Assembly: GCA_035524315.1 (NCBI GenBank)
Contig: DATKPD010000063.1
Coordinates: 62,001 to 126,000, forward strand
Direction of reading: 5' to 3'
DNA from: BOG-938 sp035524315
GTDB lineage: Bacteria > Pseudomonadota > Alphaproteobacteria > Caulobacterales > Caulobacteraceae
DNA: 64,000 nt
Part shown: in pieces, positions 7,378 through 15,920 of the stretch
How the letters are laid out: each line of letters begins with the position of its first letter
How positions within the stretch are numbered: position 1 is the stretch's first letter
Made by a program: the position numbers and the translations under genes
The notes under the pieces: generated by a model
The model's input: only the letters and a program-made list of their open reading frames with translations
Told to the model about the DNA's origin: nothing
Databases searched by the model: none

Positions 7378-9771
7378 ATGAGTGAGTCTAAAGATAAAGA
7401 CGCCACCGTGGAAACTGCCTCGGAAAGCGTGGTCAAGCTTGCGCCGGAAATGGCTCTGGCGCTGGTGCAGACCGAGCGCGATTATTTGATCACCAAAGGT
7501 CTCTCCGAACTCGATCGCGCTCGCGCGGACTTGGACCGCGCGACCGGCCAGACCGAAAGTCAACGGCAGGATTTCATCAGCGGCATCCAAAGTTTGAGAG
7601 CGGACCAGGAACGTGCGCGGGCCGATCTAGAGCGGGCAATGGGCCAGCTTGATGGTTTGCGATCTGATCAGGCCCGCCTGCAAGGCGCTCAGCGGGCTTT
7701 GCGGCGCGCAATCGGCGCATGGCAGGGCAACCTGCAAGAGACCCTCAAGAGTGCTCTGCGCGAAAGCCAGGTACGCGCTCTAGCCGGTCAGTTCCGGCCC
7801 GCAGAACAGGTCGTCCTTCCCAAGGACATGTCGCCAAGCGGCCTCGGACGGTGGGCGCCGGGGCGCGGGCGAGCGGTCCGCGAAAGGTCGGCGGACTATA
7901 ATACAATCGCGGCGTCTGCTCTTTTTGACGCGCAGTGGTATCTGCAGGCCTATCCCGACGTAGCTGAGGCCGGTATGGACCCGGCTTTGCACTATCTACT
8001 GCGGGGCGGGATAGATGCCCGTTCGCCCGGTCCTCTTTTTGATGCGCCGCGCTATTTGGCGGCCAATCCCGACGTTGCGGCGGCCGGTCACAATCCCCTG
8101 CTTCATTTCCTGCGGCATGGCATTTTCGAGGGACGGCCCCTCGGCTTGCCATCGACCGAACTTCTCGGGATTCCAACGTTCGAGGTTGACGAGCCTTCGC
8201 CCGACGCGCCGCCGGCGTCTGGGGATGTCAGAAAGCTCAACGAATTTGTTTACGACCAGTGCGGCGCGCTGGGCCTTCCTGATCCGGACATACCGGTGTT
8301 CCTCGTTGAGCAGTATGGTCAGTGCGCCGAAGATCTCATCGTGCGCGCGCTGCTTGAGGCCTGGGCGAGCAAACAAGGGGTTGACCTGACCAAGGCGACC
8401 TACCTTGAAATCGGCGGCAACCATCCGGTCGCCACCAGCGCCAGCTTCCTGCTGCACCGCGCCCTGGGCATGAGCGGCGTGGTGATTGAGGCAAACCCCG
8501 ATCTGGTTCCCGCCCTGACACGGGTGCGCAATTTCGACCAAGTCGTTTTCGGGGCCATGCAGGCCGAGGACGTGGATACCGTCATGCTCTCGGTGTCGTA
8601 CCTGTCCGAGCTCAGCTCCCTCGACCCATCCTTCGTTCAGAACTGGGCGGGCGGCAGCGTGGGCGAACGTGGGCAAGTGGAGGTGCCGGCGCTGCGCATC
8701 AACACCGTCATCGACCGCTATTTCGGCGGGGTGGCCCCTCAGTTCCTGTCGATCGACATCGAAAGCCTCGACCTGCCGGTCATGCAGGATCTGGATTTTG
8801 CGAGGTTCCGTCCGGTCGTGATCCAGGCCGAGCCCTCAGACCACCATTGCCCGGGCAATACCCAAGCCATGATCGATTTCATGCGCGGCAAGGACTATGT
8901 GCTGGTCGCCAAGACGCCGGTGAACCTGATCTTTATGGCCGCCGAGGCTTTGGCCCAGGCCATCTCGCCGCCGCGGGCGGCGTCGGACGCTTGGAAACGC
9001 TATTTCGCAGCGGACTATCTACACGAAGAGCCTTGGTCCTACGACAAGGTCGACGACCAAGCGGCAGAGGCGCTGGACAATCGTCTTGGCCAGCTGTGGC
9101 TGACCATCAAGGATGGCCACAAGTGGCTGAACTATTTCGCGGCCTATGAGCAGTGTTTCGGGGCCTACGTTGGCCAACCCTGTCGCGTCTTGGAGATCGG
9201 AGTCAACAAGGGCGCTTCGCTAGAGCTGTGGAAGCGCTACTTCGGCGATGCGAGCAGTTTGGTGGGCATCGATATCCTGCCGGAGTGCGCCCAATATGAG
9301 GACGCCGCCCGCGATATCCACGTTCGGATCGGTTCGCAGGCGGATCCGGAGTTTCTGGCAAGGGTCGTCGCTGAATTCGGCCCATTCGACATCATCATCG
9401 ACGACGGCAGCCATGTGGCCTCCCACCAGATCGCCGCGTTCAACGCCCTGTTCCTGTCGGCGCTCAAAGATGGCGGCGTCTATCTGATCGAAGACGTGGA
9501 GACCGCGTATTGGGGTAGCCGGACCGGACAGCTCGACATCGATTTCTCGATTGTCGACTACGCGAACGCGGTGGTGAACCTGATGCACCGGCCCTACCGC
9601 GACCACGACTACCCGTTCTTTTTGCATGAAAATTTAGGCGGCCAGGCGCTTAGCGTGCCGCGCCTAACCAAGCACGTCGACCAGGTACGGTTCTTCGACT
9701 CCATTGTGGTGTTCAACAAGAAAGCCCGCCATCCGCCGGTGGTGAAGTACATTTACGACGGTGCCGCCTGA
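7378..9771 (+). CDS. Modular protein: coiled coil, two PDV-type repeats, FkbM methyltransferase, second methyltransferase
   Basis: This 797-residue protein has four parts. Residues ~25-150 are heptad-like and Arg/Asp/Gln-rich (coiled coil). Residues ~180-260 hold two repeats of the form LFDAxxYLxxxPDVAxAGxxPLLHxLxxG. Residues ~342-520 form an FkbM-like methyltransferase (YLEIGGNH, VVIEANP, LSIDIESLDLPVM). Residues ~600-780 form a second class I SAM methyltransferase (VLEIGVNKGASL, VGIDI, IIIDDGSH, YLIEDVET), resembling sugar O-methyltransferases with an IDDGSH metal-binding loop. ATG 7378 has GAGGG upstream. The likely role is methylating two positions of the glycan. The same repeats recur in the protein at 17521. 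Substrates are unknown. Confidence 0.82.
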   Translation: MSESKDKDATVETASESVVKLAPEMALALVQTERDYLITKGLSELDRARADLDRATGQTESQRQDFISGIQSLRADQERARADLERAMGQLDGLRSDQARLQGAQRALRRAIGAWQGNLQETLKSALRESQVRALAGQFRPAEQVVLPKDMSPSGLGRWAPGRGRAVRERSADYNTIAASALFDAQWYLQAYPDVAEAGMDPALHYLLRGGIDARSPGPLFDAPRYLAANPDVAAAGHNPLLHFLRHGIFEGRPLGLPSTELLGIPTFEVDEPSPDAPPASGDVRKLNEFVYDQCGALGLPDPDIPVFLVEQYGQCAEDLIVRALLEAWASKQGVDLTKATYLEIGGNHPVATSASFLLHRALGMSGVVIEANPDLVPALTRVRNFDQVVFGAMQAEDVDTVMLSVSYLSELSSLDPSFVQNWAGGSVGERGQVEVPALRINTVIDRYFGGVAPQFLSIDIESLDLPVMQDLDFARFRPVVIQAEPSDHHCPGNTQAMIDFMRGKDYVLVAKTPVNLIFMAAEALAQAISPPRAASDAWKRYFAADYLHEEPWSYDKVDDQAAEALDNRLGQLWLTIKDGHKWLNYFAAYEQCFGAYVGQPCRVLEIGVNKGASLELWKRYFGDASSLVGIDILPECAQYEDAARDIHVRIGSQADPEFLARVVAEFGPFDIIIDDGSHVASHQIAAFNALFLSALKDGGVYLIEDVETAYWGSRTGQLDIDFSIVDYANAVVNLMHRPYRDHDYPFFLHENLGGQALSVPRLTKHVDQVRFFDSIVVFNKKARHPPVVKYIYDGAA

Positions 9772-9795
9772 GTCGGACGGCGGCTGGTCAACGCT

Positions 9796-10767
9796 CTAGA
9801 ACGGCTTGCGCCACCACACGCCGGTCCAATCGACCCAGTGGATCGGCTGGTCCAACCCATGCTCGGACCGGAAGTCGTCCACCGCCTTGGCGCACTGGGG
9901 AATGCAGCCGTAGTCGTCGATGACGACAAAACCGCCCGGCGAAAGCTTTGGATAAAGATGCTTGAGCGCCAGATGGGTGCTCTCGTAGAGGTCGCCGTCC
10001 AAACGGATCAGGGCGAAGGGGCCGCCCTCAAACGCCGGCAGCGTTTCCTCGAAGTAGCCTTTGACGAACTCGACCTGTCGGTCCAGCAGCCCATAGCGCT
10101 GAAAATTGTCGCGGACCTGCTCTAAGCCTACCGCGAACTGGTCATACTCGTTTAGCGCGAGGCCCTCATCGTCCGGATAGGCGGTGGGGTTGGGAGGAGG
10201 GAGGCCCTCGAACGAATCGAAGGCGTAGACGCTCCGGTCGTCGATCCCGTGAGCCGCCAGCACGGCCCGCATCATGATGCAGCACCCTCCGCGCCATATG
10301 CCGGTTTCCGCGAAATGTCCCGGGACGCCATCGTCGATCGCCTGTTGGCAGAGCGATCTCAGGCTGTTCAGGCGTTTCAGGCCGGCCATGGTATGAGCTG
10401 TGACCGGCCAGTCTTGGCCGGTCGCGCGCAATTCGGCTCGGTATTCCCCAGCATTTTCTGGATTGTTCGACGGATCTCCATAGATCATGTTCGTCAGAAC
10501 GCGAGCCATAAGATCCAGATACAGATCGCGGCCGCCGGCAGACACCGCTGTACTGAAATAGGACTTCCAGTCCTCCGTGGTCGCGCGATGTCTTTGCCTG
10601 CGAAGTTCAGTGGCTTCGAGCGACTCGAACAGAGCGTTGATCAGCTGCGCGGCAGTGCGGTGGCCCATGTGGGCTTCAATAGCGGCTTCGCTTTCGGGTT
10701 CGCGCCCGAGGATCGCCCGATAGGCGGCCGTCACATCTTCACGGGTTAAGGCGCCTGAGATGACCAC
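9796..10767 (-). CDS. TylF/MycF-family sugar O-methyltransferase
   Basis: The C-terminal two thirds match the TylF (macrocin O-methyltransferase) family: HFAETGIWRGGCCIMMRA (SAM-binding loop), YAFDSFEGLPPP, LIRLDGDLYEST and GGFVVIDDYG, with the acidic residues that bind a divalent metal. The N-terminal ~45 residues (LTREDVTAAYRAILGREPE) look like the small DUF4214-type helical motif often fused to glycan enzymes. I prefer the GTG at 10767 because GGAGG lies about 10 nt upstream; a TTG at 10800 gives 334 residues instead. It is convergent with the methyltransferase fusion at 7378. A glycan hydroxyl is the likely substrate. Confidence 0.85.
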   Translation of the reverse strand: MVISGALTREDVTAAYRAILGREPESEAAIEAHMGHRTAAQLINALFESLEATELRRQRHRATTEDWKSYFSTAVSAGGRDLYLDLMARVLTNMIYGDPSNNPENAGEYRAELRATGQDWPVTAHTMAGLKRLNSLRSLCQQAIDDGVPGHFAETGIWRGGCCIMMRAVLAAHGIDDRSVYAFDSFEGLPPPNPTAYPDDEGLALNEYDQFAVGLEQVRDNFQRYGLLDRQVEFVKGYFEETLPAFEGGPFALIRLDGDLYESTHLALKHLYPKLSPGGFVVIDDYGCIPQCAKAVDDFRSEHGLDQPIHWVDWTGVWWRKPF

Positions 10768-10855
10768 TGAGTCTCGGCCTCCATCCAATAGTCCATTCAA
10801 TTAACTCATCTCGCCCGAGATCACGCTATGCCAGACCGGCCGGCTGGAGATCGCT

Positions 10856-12751
10856 TCACCGCAGCTTCAGCCCCGGGATTTCTCCGTTGCCGCAAAACTG
10901 GTCCTCAAGTGAGAGCGCATCCCTGAGCGCTTCGCCGACCGCAATCCTGCCGGTCAGGACTGCGTCCAGTGCGGCGAAGGCCCTCAACTGCGCGGGCAAC
11001 AGGACGTCAAGGTGGTTGAGGCCGATAGCCTTGATGCTGTCGCGGCAATAGGCCAGCCCTCCTTCAAAAATCGGAACAAGGTCTGCGAAGCGCGCTTGCG
11101 ACTTCGCCCCGGGCCGATGCACAGGAACGGCGGCGCCGGACGGCTCTAACCGGAAGTGCGACAGCTGCCCGTGCGGCGCGGTCAAAAGCGCCTCCAAAAG
11201 CACGGTTTTGGGCATGAAATCATCACCCGCCATACGGCCGTACAGCGCGTCCTGGAAACACCCAAACGCCAGGCCGCCCGCTGGCTGGACGGCGCGTGCG
11301 CGCTCCGAGGTCGCCATATAGAAGCCGGTGATGGGCCGTCCGAACACCGCCTGAAGACCGGTTTGGATAGTTGCGGAATAACCGATGTCGACGAGCCCTA
11401 TAGGGCCGTCGTCCATCAGTCCGACCTGACGACCGTAGACCCGCATAGCCTCAAGCTCACTGTGCGCACGGTCGGCGATCACCGGTTGGAGGATCGCCAG
11501 AACGCGCTGGACATAGTCTGCGTCGGAAGGGAGGCGAATAGGTTGGGAGAACAGATTTGAGGGTTCGAGCGCGAGGCCGAGGCGAACGCTCAAAAAGTCC
11601 TCCAGCCGCCCGAAGAAGTTGCCGCTCCGGATGACCCCGATAGGATCGAATGAGAGAGCCTGACTCGCCATGATAACCGCTCGGCGAGAGATCGGCAGGT
11701 ATGCCGTAGGTGGACAGCCTTGAGGGCCAAAGTCACCTGAGAGTTTGTCGAATAATTGTTGGAGGAAGTAACCTTCCCGGCCGGCGAAATAGAGCTTTCG
11801 CATCTGCCTCAATGCGGGATTGGCTAAAAGCCACGCAAAAAAAGCCAGGAAGATCGGCCCGTAAACCAAGTATCCGAATTCGTATCCGTCTTCGAGAACA
11901 GGTTGGCTGGGCCCTGTGAACGGATCTGCGCCGATACGGGCGAACAGAGGGCCGAGCAGGATGTCGGCGCGCCAGTCTTCCCCGACAACGTGGTCGAGCC
12001 CGCGTTGAACCGCCAACCGCGCGGGATTCGCCAGCAGCACCGGTTTCAAGCCGCGCGCACGCGCCTCCGCAACATCGGAGTGCGGATTATCACCGAAATG
12101 GACAATTCGCCGACGGGGCAGGTCTTCTTGCGCGACCACGACGTCCCATAGCGCGCCGCGGTCCTTGCGAGCGAAGCGCTCGGACGACAGGTAGATTTCA
12201 TCGACCAGATCGGACCACCCGAGTTTTTCCAGCGCGAATTCGAGGAATTTTCGCGGGAAGTAGCTGTCACTGACAATGAGCGTTCGCTTGTTCGCGCCCT
12301 TCGCGTAGCGCAAAAGATCGGCCACGCTCCCCCTTGGGACGATGAACGCCTGATCAATCTCGGCCTCCAAGTCCTGCGCCATCTCGGCAGCCGCGGTGGA
12401 CCAGGGGGGATCGCGGGTGAACTTGCCGTAGATCATATCCAGATCCACGTCTTCCAGATCGGGACGATCAATTCTGGCGCGGCTTTCGGCATCCTTGCGA
12501 TGCGCGAAGAAGTTCTCGAGGGCGTGGACCCCCGTTTCCAGCCGGTGGCCGACGTACTGCTGAACAGCATCTGGCTCGGCGGCCAAACGGGTCACCAGAG
12601 TGTCAAAAAAATCGAACGACACCACGTCGGCGTCGTCGATCAGGCTTTTGCAAGCCGTCCAGTCTTCGGCCGCGGCCGCGCCGGCTTCGTCGATGGGGCT
12701 GGCTAGATAGCGGGCGACCCCTTCGCGCTGTGCTAGGTCAGGAATGATCAA
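10856..12751 (-). CDS. HAD-superfamily hydrolase-like protein of glycan loci
   Basis: The 631-residue product begins with a HAD core: VSFDFFDTLVTRL at residues ~44-56 (nucleophile Asp47), LIVSDSYFP (motif II Ser) near 160, and IVHFGDNPHSDVAEARARG (motif IV) near 215-235. The second Asp of the classical DxD motif is Phe. The remaining ~380 residues have no clear fold but resemble the long C-terminal part of predicted HAD-like proteins found in polysaccharide clusters. The reading frame begins at TTG 12751; the true start is uncertain. It may dephosphorylate or transfer a sugar phosphate; this is inference. It ends 89 bp from the TylF gene and may be in its operon. Confidence 0.75.
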   Translation of the reverse strand: MIIPDLAQREGVARYLASPIDEAGAAAAEDWTACKSLIDDADVVSFDFFDTLVTRLAAEPDAVQQYVGHRLETGVHALENFFAHRKDAESRARIDRPDLEDVDLDMIYGKFTRDPPWSTAAAEMAQDLEAEIDQAFIVPRGSVADLLRYAKGANKRTLIVSDSYFPRKFLEFALEKLGWSDLVDEIYLSSERFARKDRGALWDVVVAQEDLPRRRIVHFGDNPHSDVAEARARGLKPVLLANPARLAVQRGLDHVVGEDWRADILLGPLFARIGADPFTGPSQPVLEDGYEFGYLVYGPIFLAFFAWLLANPALRQMRKLYFAGREGYFLQQLFDKLSGDFGPQGCPPTAYLPISRRAVIMASQALSFDPIGVIRSGNFFGRLEDFLSVRLGLALEPSNLFSQPIRLPSDADYVQRVLAILQPVIADRAHSELEAMRVYGRQVGLMDDGPIGLVDIGYSATIQTGLQAVFGRPITGFYMATSERARAVQPAGGLAFGCFQDALYGRMAGDDFMPKTVLLEALLTAPHGQLSHFRLEPSGAAVPVHRPGAKSQARFADLVPIFEGGLAYCRDSIKAIGLNHLDVLLPAQLRAFAALDAVLTGRIAVGEALRDALSLEDQFCGNGEIPGLKLR

Positions 12752-13055
12752 TCCTCGTCAACCTTGGTCTCTGGTCCGACCAACTGTGAAGCCGCCGGCC
12801 CTAAGAGGTCCCCCAAACGCCTGCCGGCTGCCTCCCAAATAGGTCGACAGGAACAGGCGCGGCGCTTCATGTTACACGAAGGAATTGGCACAAGAAACGA
12901 GCCGAAAATAAGGTGTCGATGTCCCCGATCGATGCGCGCGCCGAGCTTGCATGGGGTCGAGTTTCGGCTAACCCTGCACCAGCGCGGAGGGGATTCATGT
13001 CCGGTCATTTATTGGCCCAGGCCAAGGCCGACGTTGTCCACGGGAATGCAAAAAC
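12752..13055. other. Intergenic region between divergent genes
   Basis: About 300 bp between the HAD-type gene (minus) and the epimerase gene (plus). The open frames here are short and lack a good ribosome-binding site or recognisable motif. It presumably holds divergent promoters, but I see no clear -35/-10 pair, operator or hairpin. Confidence 0.5.
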
Positions 13056-14309
13056 GTGAGTCAAGCTGGCGTGCTTGCCGTCACGGGGGCCAGTGGTTAC
13101 ATCGGACGGCGGCTTGCAGAATTGGCGGTTCGACAGGGTTGGACGGTCGTCACGCTTGGCCGGGGCCGCCCCCCTTTCCCAGGTCTGAGACATTTTCCCT
13201 TCGATCTTGCCGACCCGATATTGCCGCGGTGGCCGACGCCGCCGACAGCTTTCGTGCACTTGGCCTGCGACACCAGCGGACTGGACGCCGACCGCCTAGA
13301 TCTGCCTACAGCCCGATTGTTGGCGCAGGCCTTCGCCGACAGCCCGACCCGTCTGGTGTTCGCGTCCAGCCAGACCGCGAGCCACGCGGCGCCGACGCCC
13401 TACGGACGCGCCAAGGCCGCCGTCGAGGATATATTGCGCCCGTCCGGCGCGATCATCATCCGGCCCGGACTGGTCTATGGCGGTCAGTCCGCTGGTCTGT
13501 GGGGCGCAATACGCAAGATCGTCGCCTTCGCGCCTGTCCTGCCGGCGCTGATTCCTGCGCCCCAGGTACAGCCGATTCACATCGACGATCTCTGCTTCGC
13601 GATACTCTCGGCCTCGGCGGGCGCGGCCGAGGCGGGCGCGACGCTTGCGGTGGCGGCCCCTGAACCGATTTCAATCACGGACTTCCTTCGGGCTGTGGCG
13701 CGGCGGGACCGGCGCCATCGGATGTTCATGCCCATTCCGACGGCCGCCCTGATGTGGACGGCTTTGGCCGCGGCGAGCATTGCGCCGCCGCTGCGGCCCA
13801 TGGCGCGCCAGATACTGTCCCTAACGCGTCTGCCGCGGATGGTGTCCACGGCGGATCTGCACCGCCTGGGGCTGGAGCCCCGGTCCCTGGCGGCGGGCAT
13901 GGCGGGACGCACGGGTCACCGACGGCAGCGTCTGATCGAAGGCGCGTGCACGCTTCGGCATCTGCTCGCCGCCCCTGCGCCGTCCGGAGCCCTGCGCCGC
14001 TACGTCCGAGCGAGCGAAGCCCTCAATCTTTCGCCGGCGCCCCATGTGCAAGCGTGGCGTTTGCGCCTCTACGCGCCGACGCTGCGAGATGCAGGACTCG
14101 CCAACTTCGGCCTTCCAGCGGACTTGCCGGTTCGTCTCCGCCTTGCCCTGGTCATCGCCGATGGTTCAGCGCAGACGGCGCCCGCCTTCTACCGTCTGAG
14201 GCCCCAGCCGCCCCCCATCGCCCTGCTGGGCCTTCTGTGCACCGTCGCCTGTGAACTGCCGTTCCTGCTCGCGCGCCTGCTTTTCGGCGCCAAGGTGAAG
14301 GCGCGGTGA
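13056..14309 (+). CDS. NAD(P)-dependent sugar epimerase/reductase with C-terminal extension
   Basis: An extended SDR protein of 417 residues: TGASGYIGRRLAEL at residues 9-22 binds NAD(P), HLACDTSGLD follows, then FASSQTAS and YGRAKAAVE supply Ser and the Tyr-x3-Lys pair, and VQPIHIDDL is typical of the family. Beyond about residue 285 there is an Arg/Leu-rich extension of ~130 residues ending in a hydrophobic segment (LLGLLCTVACELPFLLARLLF), unusual for this family and possibly membrane-attached. Start GTG 13056. The stop overlaps the GTG start of the oxidoreductase (GTGA), so the two probably work together. It could be the missing keto-reductase of a nucleotide sugar pathway, but no sequence feature fixes the substrate. 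Confidence 0.75.
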   Translation: MSQAGVLAVTGASGYIGRRLAELAVRQGWTVVTLGRGRPPFPGLRHFPFDLADPILPRWPTPPTAFVHLACDTSGLDADRLDLPTARLLAQAFADSPTRLVFASSQTASHAAPTPYGRAKAAVEDILRPSGAIIIRPGLVYGGQSAGLWGAIRKIVAFAPVLPALIPAPQVQPIHIDDLCFAILSASAGAAEAGATLAVAAPEPISITDFLRAVARRDRRHRMFMPIPTAALMWTALAAASIAPPLRPMARQILSLTRLPRMVSTADLHRLGLEPRSLAAGMAGRTGHRRQRLIEGACTLRHLLAAPAPSGALRRYVRASEALNLSPAPHVQAWRLRLYAPTLRDAGLANFGLPADLPVRLRLALVIADGSAQTAPAFYRLRPQPPPIALLGLLCTVACELPFLLARLLFGAKVKAR

Positions 14310-15874
14310 CGGTCCTGGTCGTTGGATCGGGGCCGGCGGGAATGTCGGCGGCGAGGGCCCTTGTGGATGCTGGCCAACGCGTGACCATGCTGACGGCGGG
14401 CCAAGTCCTTCCGCCAGCCTCCAGCCCGCTCGACTGGTGGCGGGCTCGGTCCACGGACCCGGCGGGCTGGCGGGTTCTGCAGGGCAACGACCCGGCCTTG
14501 TGGGCCTCGGACGGAAATTCTTCGCCTAAATTCCGAACGCCGCGCGCGGCCTCGCTGTTTGAGGGGTATGCCGAGACATCGCGGATTGACGCGCACGCAT
14601 TCACCGTCCGCGGAGCTTTAGCGATCGGCGGTCTTTCCGAGGCCTGGGGAGCCGGGGTGGCCTGCCTAGGTCCGGAGGATCTGGCCGGCACGGTCCTGAG
14701 CGCCGAGGCCTTGGCGCCGCACTATCAACACCTCGCCGAGCATATTGGCGTCAGCGGCGCCGATGACGACCTTGGCGCCTACTTCGGAGCAATGCCCGGG
14801 TTACAGTCGCCGCGGCCCCTAGGCCCGGCCGCCGCCGCGCTTCACGAAGGCTATAGTCGCGCCCGGGTCGCCTTCTCCAAAGCGGGCGTAATGCTCGGCC
14901 GGGGCCGCAATGCGGTTCTGACCCGGCCAAAGGATGGGAGGGGGGGGTGCCGCGAGTGCGCGATGTGCCTTTGGGGCTGTGGGGAAAACGCGATCTACGT
15001 GGCGTCGCAGGAATTGCAGTGGCTGAGGGCGCGGCCGAATTTCAGGCTGATGGCTGGGCTGATCGCCACGGCCTTGCGGCGCGATGATGACGGCTGGTCG
15101 GTCGAGGCCCGCGACCAAAGCACGGGCGCGATATCCCGCCATAGCGCGCCGCGCGTGCTGCTCGCGGCGGGTGCGCTTGGCACAGCCCGGCTTGTGCGCG
15201 CCACCCTCGGCTTGCAGGGTGCTCCGGGCCCACTGCTTTCGAACCCGACCGCCGCTTTCGCGCTGTGGCTGCCACGTCTGTTAGGCGCGCAGCAACCGCG
15301 GTCGGCGTTCGCCCTGGCCCAGTTGTCGCTGATGGTCAGCGGTCCGCTGGGGATGGCGGACGCGGCGTTCGCCAACATCTTCCAGGTGTCAGGTCTGCCG
15401 GCGAGCGAATTGATCGGACGCCTTCCGCTCTCGCTGCCGTCAGGTCGGCGCCTTATGCAGACGTTGATGCCGGGCATGTTGGTCGGAAATCTGTTCCTGC
15501 CCGGCGCGCTCTCCCGCCACAGCCTGACCCTTGAAGCGAGCGGCGAACTGACGCTCTCCGGCGGCTTCAGTCCAGCCCTGGGCAAGCGTCTTGCGGACGC
15601 GAGACGACGAATTGGCGGGGCGATGCTGCGCGCGGGCGCTTTGCTGCTCCCCGGCGGCTTCGTCGCCGCCGAGGCGGGATCCGATCTGCACTACGCCGGG
15701 ACGGTGCCGATGCGGGTTTCGCCTGTTCCGGGGGAAAGCGACGCGCAGGGCGAGGTGGCCGGCCTGCAAGGTGTCTATGTGGTGGATGGCGCGGCCCTAC
15801 CCTCGCTCCCGGCCAAAGCCCATACCTTCACCATCATGGCCAATGCGAGGCGGATCGCAAGCAGCCTTGTCTGA
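14306..15874 (+). CDS. GMC-like FAD oxidoreductase with ferredoxin-type Cys cluster
   Basis: The 522-residue product starts directly with the FAD-binding motif VLVVGSGPAGMSAARAL (residues ~2-18). GGLSEAWGAG lies near 113-122. VLLAAGALGTARLV is the second dinucleotide-binding stretch, and the C-terminus (YVVDGAALPSLPAKAHTFTIMANA) is the GMC signature with its active-site His. A cluster CxxCxxCxxxC sits at Cys215, 218, 221 and 225, as in GMC enzymes that may bind an iron-sulfur centre. It overlaps the epimerase gene by 4 bp. Together they suggest oxidation then reduction/epimerisation of a sugar or lipid-linked sugar; this is inference. Confidence 0.82.
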   Translation: MTVLVVGSGPAGMSAARALVDAGQRVTMLTAGQVLPPASSPLDWWRARSTDPAGWRVLQGNDPALWASDGNSSPKFRTPRAASLFEGYAETSRIDAHAFTVRGALAIGGLSEAWGAGVACLGPEDLAGTVLSAEALAPHYQHLAEHIGVSGADDDLGAYFGAMPGLQSPRPLGPAAAALHEGYSRARVAFSKAGVMLGRGRNAVLTRPKDGRGGCRECAMCLWGCGENAIYVASQELQWLRARPNFRLMAGLIATALRRDDDGWSVEARDQSTGAISRHSAPRVLLAAGALGTARLVRATLGLQGAPGPLLSNPTAAFALWLPRLLGAQQPRSAFALAQLSLMVSGPLGMADAAFANIFQVSGLPASELIGRLPLSLPSGRRLMQTLMPGMLVGNLFLPGALSRHSLTLEASGELTLSGGFSPALGKRLADARRRIGGAMLRAGALLLPGGFVAAEAGSDLHYAGTVPMRVSPVPGESDAQGEVAGLQGVYVVDGAALPSLPAKAHTFTIMANARRIASSLV

Positions 15875-15920
15875 CGCGGAAATCTGAGCGCGGGGTCTCG
15901 ACCCCAAAAATGGCGCGGCT

